Shown here in pieces: positions 10,536 to 22,952 of a stretch of 64,000 bases of DNA. A program made the translations under genes and the position numbers. Location: contig OZ024724.1 of NCBI GenBank assembly GCA_964016875.1, forward strand, positions 6,434,501 to 6,498,500, in the 5' to 3' direction. Within the stretch, counting starts at the first letter, position 1; each line of letters starts with the position of its first letter. The notes below the pieces were generated by a model, which was not told where the DNA came from, did no database searches, and saw nothing but the letters and a program-made list of their open reading frames with translations. Origin of the DNA: Fallopia convolvulus. Its lineage: Eukaryota > Streptophyta > Magnoliopsida > Caryophyllales > Polygonaceae.

Positions 10536-10921
10536 TTATCATTTTGACAATATTAGCCTAAATTATATTATTTGAATTTAAGGGTTTCTAAATTAGTTTG
10601 TAAATAATTTTTTTTAAAAAAAAAATTGATTTTAAAAAAAAATTATTTGCTAATTTTATCATACAGAATTTTAAATTATATTAAGAATTAAACTAAAAAT
10701 GTATGAATATGATTTTATAACTTATTATAATTCTACTTATTTGTAAATTATTCAACTTTTAAAAAAAATTGTTAAAAATGTGCGCAAAAATTATTGGCGG
10801 GTTTAATAGTGGGAAATATTACTTTAAAAAGGAAAATGAAATTTGGGCTAAATTATTGGCGGGCTCAAAACCCTATTTTCTATTGTGTGGCTCAAATGCC
10901 CATGTTTATTCAACTGATAAA

Positions 10922-11587
10922 TGTTGAAAGGGTTTCTTGACAACAAATAAATTTGTAGTCAAGACCCCGCTTTGTATAGGGAGGTCAGGATCATCCACGA
11001 AAAGCAAGGTTATGTTTGATTACTAAACTAAAAAGCAAAAGACAAGGCAAAACAAGGCAAAGAACTAAGCAAAACAACTAAATAAGTGCACTTGAAGGGG
11101 TCGATATCGACCTTGTCAGGGTTTGTACCGAGGTATGAATGCAGCAGAAAAACTAAGTAAACAACAAGAAGAAAGGGAAAATTTACAAGTCGATATCGAC
11201 CTTAGCAGGGTCGATATCGAGGCAACCGAAAATTTAACTTGACTCAAAAATAAGGAAAAACTCTAGGATAGGGGTTCACCACAACACAATAATGCAATAT
11301 TCAATAGCATAAATCATAAATATAATGCCTTTAACACTAAGTTATCAACTTTCGTTGAATTAATCAAGCAAATCAATCAATTTTCACAAATCAATTCACT
11401 AAATCTACTTGCTTTGATCTAAGGTTCTCAACTTTCGTCTCAAACTTTATCTCGTATTCAAATTCACAACTTTTTCTTTCAGTCAAGTTAAGAACATGAA
11501 ATACTTCAACTTTCGTCAAAGCTTTTGTAGAAACAAGTAGAAAAATAGATAAAACTCATTCAATTCATTCATCAAATCACCATTCAT
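10922..11587 (-). repeat. Partial LTR of element B (outer left end)
   Basis: It matches the first half of the LTR at 40753-42120 and shares diagnostic positions with it (for example 'ctctaggataggggttc', 'gcagcagaaaa', 'gaggcaacc') that differ in the LTR at 18122. With the matching ATAAA flanks, this makes 10922 and 42120 the original pair of ends. Similarity stops near 11587, where element A begins. Confidence 0.7.
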
Positions 11588-11604
11588 CACATCACCTTTC
11601 AACA

Positions 11605-11879
11605 AATTGACCCCACTAGGGTCGGTACCGACCCTGTCGGCAAACCCTGTTTTTTTTCTTTTTCTGTTTGTGTTTAGGATCACTGTCGAGTCGATATCGA
11701 CCCTTTCCAAGTTGGTACCGACCCTGTCGACAGATAGTTGTTTTTTCTTTTTCAGTTTTTGTTTTACGAGATCATAACAGGCTCGATACCGACCCCCTAG
11801 ACCTCGGTACAGACCCTCCTCTGAGAACCCGTTTTTCTTTTAGTCTTATTTTCTTTGTTTCTATCTGTGTTTACAATGT
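11605..11879 (+). other. Leader of element A
   Basis: Follows the LTR remnant directly; the primer binding site is lost beyond AATTG. Two T-rich blocks alternate with six palindrome-like motifs (TCGGTACCGAC, TCGATATCGAC, TCGATACCGAC and variants). Confidence 0.6.
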
Positions 11880-13322
11880 ATGCCAGTTGAAGGACGTCGA
11901 GTTGTCTCTAATCCAATAGTAGACTCTGAACCCGAGCGATCCTTCCACCGTCGATTAAGAGAACGCAAAGCCATGGCCATGACACTTGAAGAGATGGCCG
12001 AGCAGATGAACGCCCTCCGTAGGCAGATGGAGGCGTTACAAGCTGATCGAGACGCTGCTACTGCTGCCGCTAACGCTGCTACTACTGCAGCTGAACGTCA
12101 CCTATCCAAGGAATGCTAAGCAATATATGCATCTAGAATTGAGGGTGCCAAAGTCCGCTATTGAGCTTCTCGAGATAGAGAAGACCTTTGAGATCAAACC
12201 TCAATTCATATCCTTGATCAAAAGGGCTTAGTTTGAGGGAAAACCCACTGAGTGCCCGATAGAACATATTAGAAATTTCCTTGATTTATGTGACATTATT
12301 GCTGCTAACAATGTCTCTTTGTAATATGTTCTGTTGAATGCTTTTAAGTGGTCGCTTGCAGGAAAGGCCTTGAGCTGGTTAGAGAGCCTACCTCCCATGT
12401 CAATAAAGAAATGGGAAACTATGCATGACTTCTTCATGACAAAGTTCTTCCCACCTTCCAAGACTACAGAGTTAAGGAAGCGCATCACCTCCTATCACCA
12501 GCTGCCTAATGAGACCTTTGTAGATACGTGGGAGAGATTCAAGGAGATGCTCAGACAGTGCCCTACACGTGGGCAACCACAATATGTGCTCCAAGAAATC
12601 TTCTTCCAAGGGATCAATGCTCAGACGAAAACCGCATCAATCTTCACACTGCTTGTGGTTTTATTGAGATGGATCCCGATGAGGCATGGGCATTGCTTGA
12701 CAAATTGACCAATTACGATGCAATGTATGGAGTGCAACAAGCCCAACAGCCCCAACGAAGGCTCTACAATCCAAACAAGGATGAGGTCGACTCTAAAGTG
12801 AAGCACCAATTCTTGCAAGATGAGATCAACCGCCTGAAGAAGCAGGTAAGTTATCTTAAATCATCTCCTTCATGTCAAGAATGTGGGTCTCAATCCCATG
12901 TTACTTCTGCCTACACTAACTTGCAACAGGTCCGTGCTGCTGAGGCATATGAAGAAGCTAACTATATGAGAGGTCCCTATGGGAACCAAGTACATAGTTC
13001 TTATGCAGGTAGGAACGACAGTCAACCCATCTGGGGCAACTATGAACCCCCTCCACCACAGGACAGGAAGGCCCCACCCTATAGACCACCAAGATATCAA
13101 GAGCCACCTTCATGGGTACAAGGGTTACAAGAGGGCATTAATGGAGTCCATACTAAGTTCGATGAAGTCCATTGCAAGATTGATGGAGTTCAAACTAACC
13201 TTAACAATCGGTTGAATGGAGTACAAGCACAGTTGGGAGAGCTAGAAACATGGAAGATGAGCGTTGAATCCCAACTAGGCAACATGGATGCACAAAATCT
13301 GAGACCTCAAGGGAAATTCTAG
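11880..13322 (+). pseudogene. gag: gag of element A
   Basis: Starts MPVEGRRVV, the same start as the gags of B (MQVGRHRLEL) and C (MPVGRRRLQF). A coiled-coil stretch (EEMAEQMNALRRQMEALQAD) precedes the capsid-like retrotransposon gag domain, with KWSLAGKALSWLESLPP, FFMTKFFPPSKTTELRKRI and TFVDTWERFKEMLRQCP. A zinc knuckle CQECGSQSHVTSAY follows, its last cysteine changed to tyrosine. Breaks: a frameshift near 12110, stops near 12230 and 12322, a frameshift near 12630 and a TAG at 13320-13322. The protein would form the particle that packages element RNA; it is now inactive. Confidence 0.85.
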
Positions 13323-14786
13323 GGTCGTCCCGAGGAGAACCCGAGAGGACAAATTGTAGCAGTGCAGCTTAGAAGTGGAAAGGAGTTGCCAGATTGAGCC
13401 AAGCCTACAGAAAAAGAGCACGATGACATCCCAATCAAGCCCGTTACCGACCCCAACAGGGTCGAAACCGAGGCTCCCCAAGTCGATACCAAGCTCTCCA
13501 GGCTAGGTAAGTCTTCTGAACCAAATTCTCAGCTCGATACCGACCCCCCTAGGGTCGATACCGACCCTCCCCCAACACCGGTCGACCCTCTTGTCGATTT
13601 GGTAGTGCCTCAATCCGGGCCTCTCTCTACTCTGAATCCGTCAAAAACTCTTCCTTTCCCAATTAAGAAATCTAATGATGTCACGGAAAGAAAGTTTAGA
13701 TGCTTTGTTAAAGTTCTTCAAGGGTTAAACATTTCTATTCCATTTACTAAAGCCCTTAATGAAATGCCTGCCTACACTAAATTTTTAAAAGAGATTTTGA
13801 GCAGGAAAAGATCCACCTCAGAGATGTCAAGTGAAGTCCAATCTATAAAGCTCCTTGAGAAACTCGGTGATCCAAGTAAGTTTGCAATTTCAATAGGTAT
13901 TGGAACTCACCGTTTTAAAGCTCTTTGTGATCTAGGTCCCAGTGCCAGTCTCCTACCATTGTCTATCTGGACCAAAGCTAACATGGGACCCCTGGAACCC
14001 ATCAATATGAGGCTCTACATGGCAAACGAATCTTGTGTAAAGGCAATCGAAGTCGTTGCGGATGTCCCTGTTAAAGTTGGCAAATTCTTTGTCCCAAACG
14101 ACTTCATTGTTCTAGACTTGACTGAAGACCTTATGGTACCAATCATTCTCGGAAGACCTTTCTTAGCCACTGCAGGGGCACGAGTTGAAGTTAGGAAGGG
14201 GCTCCTCACATTCGATATTGGGTAGGAGAAGGTCGAGTTCCGTTTCAATCCCAATGAGACTGTTGTTGTAAAGAGTTTTAACGAAGGGCTTATCGACCCA
14301 CCATGGGTCGGTAACGACCTTTTCTTGAGACCCGAAATGAGCAGATTCAAGAAGGACGTGCATATCAAGGAGCCTACCGACCCCCCATGGTCGGTAACGA
14401 CGCTTTATTCGAAGAAGAAAGATGATCACATATCCATTACCGATCTAGATAAGAACGTTACCGAGGCATTCCTTGACCAAGTGGGGTCGATAACGACCCA
14501 CATACCCTCGGTAACGACCCCTCCTCAGAATAACAAAGGTAAGTCTCCTTGCTCTGATCTAATTGATTCTGGTCATGATCCTTTCTTTCATCCTTCTTTT
14601 ACAACTCCTACTATTGAGCATTCTGTGAAAGAGTTGAAACCCCCTTGGTTTTCGGATTTTACTAACTTTGATGTAGGACTTCCAAACATTCTTGTGGATG
14701 ATAGAGGACCGAATGTCTTGGAGAGAAGCTTTGAAGCTTTTCCATCTCATAATGGGGTTTCCCTTGAACCCGACATAGCTATATGA
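13323..14786 (+). pseudogene. Aspartic protease region of element A
   Basis: Continues gag through a linker rich in TDP and VDT repeats (about 13430-13590) to TLPFPIKK and the retroviral-type aspartic protease: ALCDLGPSASLLPLSIW, where the active-site DLGAS has become DLGPS, then FVPNDFIVLD and PIILGRPFLATAGA. A TAG at 14223-14225 and others interrupt it. A second TDPPW linker (about 14290-14520) leads to KPPWFSDFTNFDVGLP. The frame ends at 14786, where pol would follow in an autonomous element; here non-coding DNA follows instead. Confidence 0.8.
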
Positions 14787-16673
14787 AAGCCGCCTTGATC
14801 CTCCAAGGTAAGTTCGTCGGGCTCACGACGTTAAAAATAGCGCTTACGGGAGGCAACTCGCTTTTAGTTTTTGCTTTCTTAGTTCTTTTTACTAGCTTTC
14901 TTTTGACTTGTTTTTAGGTTAGATTAGTGTAGTAGGGATAGACGTTTTTCTAAAGTGAATCAGGTACAAGAAGATGAAGTGCTACAATAAAGAAGATAAC
15001 AATCAAAGAAATTCGGTGGTGATACAACAAGTTCGATATCGACCTTCGTAGGCTCGGTACCGACCTCTACCGGACCGGAAAAAAATTCAAAACTCCTCAA
15101 GTGATCAATGATTTCAAGCAGCTTCAATTATATTTTGTGAGTACCTTTTCCTTATCCTCTTTATTTTTATGTCTTTACTTTAAATAGTGAGGACACTATT
15201 TAGTTTAAGTATGGGGTATGTGGAAAAGGAAACTCAGTTTAGTGTTAGTTTTTGTTTGTTTGTGTTTTTAGAATTGATAATATTCCACTTAGATGTTCTA
15301 TGATAGTAAATTGCTTGCATGATCATGTAAATCATTTAGCATGTCTTTGATGGTTTACCCCGACTCTACCATAAAATGGTTTTTATGTGAAATTTAAGCT
15401 TGTGATGCAACTGAGCATGTATGACTTTTTAGCATGAGTTTAATTGCAATCCAACAAAATGATCTACCTTGTGAGTGAATTTTTGGCCTTATGGGGAGAA
15501 CATAAAAAATCCCTCTTCTCTTTTTTTGTGTGATTTATTCTCTTATGTGTATATTATCTCTTGAAATTGTGATGGTTATCTATTTCTCGAAGCCTATATA
15601 AGATTTTAGTTCATTACTTGTGAAATCATATGATAGAGAACTTATTTTTCATGAGCCTTATTAATCCTTATCAACCCTTACATTATCCCTCTTTTTGAAG
15701 CCAATTTCTTTGTGCCTTGAAGCCTATCCACAAAATTATTTCCTAGCTGATGTAAGATTGACCCTATCCGAGGATTAGGACTTAGTATTAGTCATTGTGA
15801 TGGTTTTGTTGAGTAAGTTTGTTTGGTTCAAGTGTGGGGTAATTATGGGTTAGGTAAATCTTGCAGTTTGTTATGTAAAAGGAGTTTGGTTCTCTGAATG
15901 AACTTAAATAAGAAGTGGAAAGTAAAGAGAAGAAAGAAGAAAATGATGAGTAGAACTCGTTACCGACTCTGCAGGGTCGGTATCGAACCTCCCACACAAA
16001 AAAAATGAAAATCATAAGGGAGAAAGAAAGAAAAAAAGGGGAAGAGTTGAGCAATGAATAAAGTGTATAAGCCAAAATTTCCTTGTTGTTTTAAGCAAGA
16101 TTAGATGGGATATTAAAAGGGTTAAGAAAAGAGAGTGGTCTATAATGTTTGAGAGATTTTGGTATGTTCTTATGAGAGTTTTTGAAATGTGTGAGTTTTT
16201 AGGAGTCTTTGATTCCCGGATATTATTAGCACCACAAACCAAAATATTCCCACACCTATTGTTATTACCAAGCACCATTACAACCCGGCCGAATGGAAGC
16301 TTCTATGAAGTTTTCCATTGAGCCTAAGTTCTCTTGATAATTTTACTTGTTTTGACAATCTTTGGTAGAGAGATTGGTGATATAAGTTACAATTTCTATG
16401 AGTTTTTTCATGTTTGATTGAGTTGAGAGTTGTACTTATAAGCCTAAACACATGAGAGTTGAGTGAAACACATATACCATGTGAGGTTGGATTGTGATTG
16501 CTTATGTTCATTAGTTGCTCATATATGTGTGATGACGTTGAAGTCACTTGTCTAAATTTCACTTGTGCTGAAGTTGCTTTTTGATGAGGGCTATTACTTG
16601 ATAGATGTGTTGATGGTATTGATTTATATTAAGTGATTTCTTGAGGACAAGCAAGTCTAAGTATGGGGTATTT
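14787..16673 (+). other. 3' untranslated region and polypurine tract of element A
   Basis: Non-coding. It opens with the GGGAGGCAAC box (about 14845) found after coding regions in Athila elements, contains motif pairs at 15029-15070 and 15958-15990, and ends in 'gaggacaagcaagtctaag' and the purine tract TATGGGGTATTT just before the LTR. Confidence 0.7.
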
Positions 16674-18117
16674 TGATATCCGCCTTTCTAGTCGTGTTTT
16701 TAGGGTGTGTTTTTGTGTGTTTGAGTCTTTTCTTTTAGTTTTGTGTTTGGTTTTGATTCATTTGTGTAAGTTTTCATATTTCCTTAAGATATAGAGTCTA
16801 CATAAGCTTTGGTGGTGTTTTTATAGGTTTTGAAGCTGTTTTGAAGCATATTTAGAAAAAAGGAGGAAAGCACTTGAAGATAGCACTCAAGAATGAAGTG
16901 AAACCCGAAGAACAGCACTCAAATACAGACATTGAAGATCAATTTCAAGCTTGGTAAGAGGAAGAGAAAGTCGTTACAAAGACATAGGAAAAAGAATCAA
17001 GTCAAACGGAGTTGTAACGAACCCGCTACGGAAGTTTTACTCAAAGTTGTTTTCAATGCTGATGAGGGTCGATATCGACCCTGCCCAGGTCGATATCGAG
17101 GTACGGAGAAGAGAAAAAATCGATAATTCAAATGAGAGATCTACCGATCCTGACGGGGTCAATACTGAGGGTCCCGTGTCGGTAGAAGACATTAGAGTCT
17201 GTGTAATTAATGTATTTTTATCCCTTTTTATTAGTTTCCTTTTATGTTATTAGATAGTTTTTTTAAAGAGATATATCTTTTATTAATTTATTTCCTTATA
17301 GAAGGAATATGTCTTTTAATGATTTATTTCCTTATAGATAACTTCTAGATAGATTAGGCTTTTCTCTATAAATACTCTTGTTCTAGCTTTAGTTTGATGG
17401 GGCCACAGATAACCTAGTTTTAGGGTAGAGAGAGGAGAGAGGCATGAGGGAGAGAGGAGAGGACGAAATTGTGGATTACTTGGAGGACAAGTTTCATTGT
17501 GGATTCGGTTGTAAGCTTTTCCTTTCTCTTTAATTTAATTTAGATGTTTTTAATAATGAATTGTGAGTAGTTTTCTCTCTCTAAGGTTGGGGTTGAACCC
17601 AACAATGGTTGTGCATGCTTATTTGTGATCATGATTTGATTGTTTTTATTGCATGAATCTATTCTCTTGTTCTTAATCCTTAAAACAAAAGTTGAAGGGA
17701 ATTTCTCATTCATAGTTGAAGCGAAAGCAGAAACTTTGAATCAGAATAGTCAATTTAGGGTTTTGAAGCGAAAGCGGATCAATCCTAGTTGAAGTAGAAG
17801 AGATAGATAGTAAGTTTAATAATTTAGCGAAAGTTGATTGATTTACTTGCTTAAAGTTAATGAAAGTTAGCGCCTTTATGTGATAAAAGCATGATCTATG
17901 TGTTTCATTAATGTTTGGCATGCATAATTGTTGTTGTGGGGATACCCTAAACCTTAGATTTCTCTTTCTCTTGATAAAAACCCTTACTTTGTTGATTACT
18001 TGCGCTCCAAGTAACAAAACTTAGCACTAACTTTCTCTCTGTGGACGAACCTGACTTTGTTATACACAGTGGGGTCTTGATAATAAATTTATTTGTTGTC
18101 AAGAAACCCTTTCAACA
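16674..18117 (+). repeat. 3' LTR of element A (1444 bp)
   Basis: Starts TGATATCCGCC and ends CCCTTTCAACA. A TATA box CTCTATAAATACTC lies at about 17364-17377. A motif pair TCGATATCGACC/TCGATATCGAGG is at 17069-17102. It is followed by AATT and directly by an inverted LTR of the same family, giving the palindromic junction TTCAACAAATTTGTTGA. Confidence 0.8.
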
Positions 18118-18121
18118 AATT

Positions 18122-19525
18122 TGTTGAGAGGGTTTCCTGACAACAAATAAATTTGTAGTCAAGACCCCGCTGTGTATAGGGAGGTCAGGATCGTCCACGG
18201 GAAACAAGCTTATGTTTGATTACTAAACTAAAAAGCAAAAGAGAAGGTAAAACAAAGCAAAGAACAATGCAAAATAACTAAATTAATGCACTGGAAAGGG
18301 TCGATATCGACCTTGTCAGGGTCGGTATCGAGGTATGAATGAAGCAGAAAAACTAAGTAAACAACAAGAATAAAGGGAAAAATTGCAGGTCGATATCGAC
18401 CTTAGCAAGGTCGATATCGAGGAAACCGGAAATTAAACTTGACTCAAAAATAAGGAAAAACTTTAGGATATGGGTTCACCACAACACAATCATGCAAATT
18501 CAAACAATATAAATCATAAATATCATGCCTTTAACATAAAGTTATCAACTTTCGTTGAATTAATCAAGCAAATCAATCAATTTTCACAAAACAATTCACT
18601 TAATCAGTTAATCTACTTGCTTTGTTCTCAACTTTCGTCTCGAACTTTATCTCGTATTCAAATTCACAACTTTTTCTTTCAATCAAGTTAAGAACATGAA
18701 ATACTTCAACTTTCGTCAAAGTTTTTGCACAAACAAGTAGAAAAATGATAAAAGGCATTCAATTTATTCATCACATCACCATTCATGCACAATCATGTTG
18801 GATCTCCAACCCCAACCCTAGAAAAGGAGACTACTCACTCATAATTGGAGAAAAACAAGCAAAACAATTGAAAGAGAATATAATTGAATTAAAACTAAAG
18901 GCTTACTTGAGCTAAAACTTCAAACTTGTCTTAGAACACAAGAAATTCTCCCACAATCTTCTTGCTTGTGCTCCAAGCAATCCAAACTCTCAAAATAACG
19001 TGAAAATCCAAAACCCTAGGAGCGTCTCTCAATTCTAACGTGTGATCTCCCATTAGATTGAGTCTAAACAAGGGTATTTATACTTAATATCCCTTTTAAA
19101 AAGTTACCATAGAAACAAAACCTACTAAGATAAGAGATTGTGGAACAAAAGCAATTAATAATAATTTGAATAGGTCGGCTGGGCTGAAAAGGGTCGATAT
19201 CGACCCCCAGAGGATCAATATCGAGGCTGGTCTGCACTTGAGTTCTCACTTTTCTTCCTTCTTCCTTTGGATTTTGTGGGGGTTTCTTCCATAGTTTTCT
19301 TCCGCCCTTCTTCCTAGCTTGATCCTCTCTCTTCGAATGTCCTTTGAATGCATCCAAATCCACTTCAAAACCTATACAAAAACACACAAAAAGTGTAGTT
19401 TCCATACTTTCCATAAAATATGTAAACTATACTAGAAAGACACAAAACACTCACAAAAGCACAACTAAACTAGACTAAACAACTTAGAAAAACATACTAA
19501 AACTATGCTAAAAATATGGGCATCA
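18122..19525 (-). repeat. Complete LTR on the minus strand (1404 bp)
   Basis: Starts TGTTGAGAGGG and ends TGGGCATCA on the plus strand. The tract 'aaataccccatactt' (19526-19540) follows, so in minus-strand sense it is a 3' LTR in front of the B internal region. The AATT at its other side (18118-18121) is what precedes the 5' LTR next to a primer binding site (compare 28660-28663), which hints that it once stood between two tandem units. Confidence 0.75.
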
Positions 19526-19652
19526 AAATACCCCATACTTAAGCTTGCTTGTCCTCAAGCAATCACCAAACATTGATCAAAACCATCAACACATTTATCA
19601 AGTAATAGCCCTTATCAAAAAGCAACTTCAGCACAAGTGAAATTTAGACAAG
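19526..19652 (-). other. End of B 3' untranslated region and polypurine tract
   Basis: In minus-strand sense 'aagtatggggtattt' (19540-19526) is the polypurine tract of B. The preceding sequence matches the end of element A's 3' region (16540-16660). ACAAG (19648-19652) is the left target duplication of element C. Confidence 0.75.
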
Positions 19653-21160
19653 TGTTGAGAGGGTTTCTCGGCCAACAAATAAATTTGTAAGTCAAGACCC
19701 CGCTGAGTACAGTGGAGTCAGGATCGTTCCACAGGAAGCAAGGTTGTTTGTCTATCAATCTAATAAAAATCAAACAAAATCGAACACAATTACTCACGAG
19801 ATGCCTCGTTAACGACCTTGTCAGGATCGTTACTGAACCACCGAATATAAAAACATCTATTAACGAACTAATAAAATTCTAACTAATACTCGGTACCGAA
19901 GCAAGCATTCAGCAACAAAGATTTATCAGAAATAATTCAATAAAAACAAATATCTAGGATAAGGGACACCACAGCATAGCCAAGCATAAGAATTCGTAAG
20001 TAGATAAATCATGCCTTTAAATAGATAGAGTCATCAACTTTCATTGAATAGACAAGTAAATTAATCTATTTTCATAAACTAACTCACTCAATTGCTTGTT
20101 TTGGATCTAAAGCTTGAAACTTCCGTTTTCAAACAATATCAACCTTCAAGTTACTAACTTTCTCTTTCAATCAAGTTAAAACTCAAATTACCTCAACTCC
20201 CGTTTCGGTATTAAGCACAACAAACAATCTTAATAAAAATAAAAGCATTCAAAACACTACCATACTTCATCAAACATGCTCAACTATGCCGGGCTTAACC
20301 CCGACCCTAGAAAAATAGACTACTCACTACTCATGATAAACAAACTAAAAACTTCAATAAAAACAAACATAAAAACAAAACTCCAACTTAAATCAATAAC
20401 AAAAATATCGTCTTACAGAGAATCAGAAGAAATACCAAAACAAAACAATCACCGAACCATAAACTCGATCAACGAACCTCGGAAACTGTCGTCACCGACC
20501 ACTCGTCACCGACTTCCGATCCGACAGCCTTTCCTTCGGCCTTCTCCAAAACTAACTCTAAAACTCTCCTCCAAAAATAAGCCCCCCCTTTCTATGCTAG
20601 ATAGAAGGGTATTTATACTAGAAAATCCTAAAAAACTAAAAAGATAAAAGATAAAAACATTCCTAAAAAGATAGAAACAATCTCTAAAAGATAGAAATAA
20701 AATCTAAAAAGATATTAAACCCTAAAATACATATTCTATCACCCATAAAGATTCTAAAAAGATACTCAACCGATACGGAAATAAATTCCCGCTCAGGATC
20801 GGTGAATAATAAAATAATACTCCGAAATCTTCTTCGTCGTGGCCTCGTTAACGACCCTTCACAGCCTCGTTAACGAGCCTGGGGTTTTGTTTTCTTCAAC
20901 ACTTCCTCTCGTTTTCTTGAGCTTCGACTTCTTAAATCTTGCACTTTCCCGTCCTTTATTGTGATGCTCCAAATTTAGCTCCATTTAGCTCTTTTCCTAG
21001 CTAAAACCTGCAAAATACACAAAATAGCGTAGATTCCACTCTTTTCGCAGATTTATACAAAACTAACTAAAAACACTGAAAACTAAACCTAAACTAGACA
21101 AAATTAATCCTAATAAACAAAGAAAACCTATAAAAAACTATACCAAAAATGCGAACATCA
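19653..21160 (-). repeat. 3' LTR of element C (1508 bp)
   Basis: TGTTGAGAGGG to GCGAACATCA on the plus strand. The polypurine tract 'aagtatggggtattt' (21175-21161, minus) adjoins it. It holds motif pairs in the TTAA form (TCGTTAACGA) at 19806 and about 20850-20890. Confidence 0.9.
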
Positions 21161-22952
21161 AAATACCCCATACTTAGACTTGCTTGTCCTCAAGCAATAA
21201 TCAAGATACTAACCAAAACCAAAACAAATCATGCTTATCAAGACATAGCCATCTTCAAAAAGCAACATCTATACATAAGAAAATTATAGCAAAAGACTAT
21301 TAACATCCTCACACATATATGCACTTAAATAGACATAAAATAATACAATCCAACCTCTCAAGGGATATAATGTGTTTCACTCCACTCTCATGTGTTTGGG
21401 CATATAATTTCAATCTCTCAACTCATCCTATATACAAAAACTCATAGAAATTGGAACTTATATCACCAATACTCTCCACCCAAGATTTGTAAAAACAAGC
21501 AGAGAATCATCAAGAGAACTTAGGCTCAATGAAAAACTTCAAAGAAGCTTCCATTCGGCCGGGTTGTAATGGGGCTTGGTAATAACAATAAGGCATGGAG
21601 ATATTTTGGCCATGTGGTGCTAATAATATCCGGGAATCAAAGACTCCTAAAAACTAACACATAACATCAAAACTCTCATATAAAATAACCAAACTCACTC
21701 TCATATTATGCACACTTATTTTCACTCACCCATTATATCCCAATTAATCTTGCTTACAAACACTTAGGAAATTTGGCTCATGCACATTTTCACTTTTCAA
21801 CTCTTCACTTTGGATTTCTCAAGTCCTTTCTTTTCTTTTCTTCTTTTTTTTTCTTTCCGCGGGGGCTCGGTACTGAACCCTTTTAGGGTCGGTAACGACT
21901 CTGAATTATTTTTCTTTTGTTTTCCCCTTTACTTTCCACTTCATTTCTTTTGTAAGTGCATTCAGGGAACCAAAATCCTTTTACATAACAAACTGCAAGA
22001 CTTATCACTTTACCCAACTCAAATTACCCCACACTTGAACCAAAATATCTTCACTCAACAAAACCTTCACCATACCAACACTAAGTCCTAATCCCCGGAT
22101 AGGGTCAAGCTTATATCGGCTAGGGAATTATTTTGTGGAGCTAAAAATAAAAGGTTTCAGGCTCAAATTGGCTATCAAAAAGAGGATAATGATAAGGTAG
22201 GATATGGATTAATAGGGCTTATAAAAAATAAGTTCTCCATCATATGATCTTTACAAGTAATGAACTAAAAATCCTATAAGGGTCTCAAGAAATAGATAAC
22301 CATCACAATTCCAAGAGATAATATGCATAAGGAGAGTAAATCACACAAAAAAAGAGGGACTTATAAATGTTCTCCCTATAAGGCCAAAAATTTCTCACAA
22401 GGTAGATTTTGTTGGATTGCATCATCTATGCTATAAAGTATATGTGCTCAATTTCATCTAATGCTATTCTCTTCTAAAAAACAATAATTTCAATTTTTAA
22501 GAATCCGGCTATACTTTCAAAGACATATTTGCAAGGAATTATATGGTCAAGCTAATGATTGCTATCATAGAACTTTTAAGAAGGGATATCTATCAATTCT
22601 AAACTCTTTTTGGATAAAATTTTCAATTTTTTTGGTTTTTTCGATTTAACAGAAGTAACAACTACATAAAACATAAAAGCACCTAGGACATAATTTTTCT
22701 ACTTTCTTCCCACCCCATACTTAAAATTACAGTGTCCCCACTGTAAGAAAAATAAGAAGAATAGGAAAAAGAAATAGAAAACAAAACAAGAAATTAAAAA
22801 GAAAAAGAAAGACATAAAACTTACAAAAGTAGAAACAAGGAAAGGAAGCTTCATCGTGAGCTTGATCAACGGTTCGGTGGAGGAAAATAGTGCTCAAAGT
22901 GCCCCATGAAGTCATACATCGTCCTCCAACGCTCAGCGTCCTCTGCCTCTCT
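21161..22952 (-). other. 3' untranslated region of element C
   Basis: Non-coding. Contains the polypurine tract next to the LTR, a stretch homologous to the 3' regions of A and B, a motif pair at about 21867-21900 and several purine blocks of the 'aagtgtggggta' kind. No gene seen. Confidence 0.75.

Larger units (their letters stand above)
11596..18117 (+). mobile_element. Athila-type gag-pro element A, no pol, 5' LTR lost
   Basis: On the plus strand: a 9-bp LTR remnant CTTTCAACA (11596-11604), leader, gag, protease, 1.9 kb of non-coding DNA, polypurine tract (about 16657-16673) and a complete 3' LTR (16674-18117). No reverse transcriptase, RNase H or integrase is present: the protease linker runs directly into the 3' untranslated part with the GGGAGGCAAC box typical of Athila 3' regions. 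Proteins and LTR are the same family as B. No clear target duplication could be assigned. Confidence 0.75.

Noticed and set aside
8943..10561. Open frames encoding repeated NRYIPLESFIL-like peptides
   Set aside because: They arise because the minisatellite period (39 bp) is a multiple of three; frames shift and stop between units and no start context or promoter is seen.
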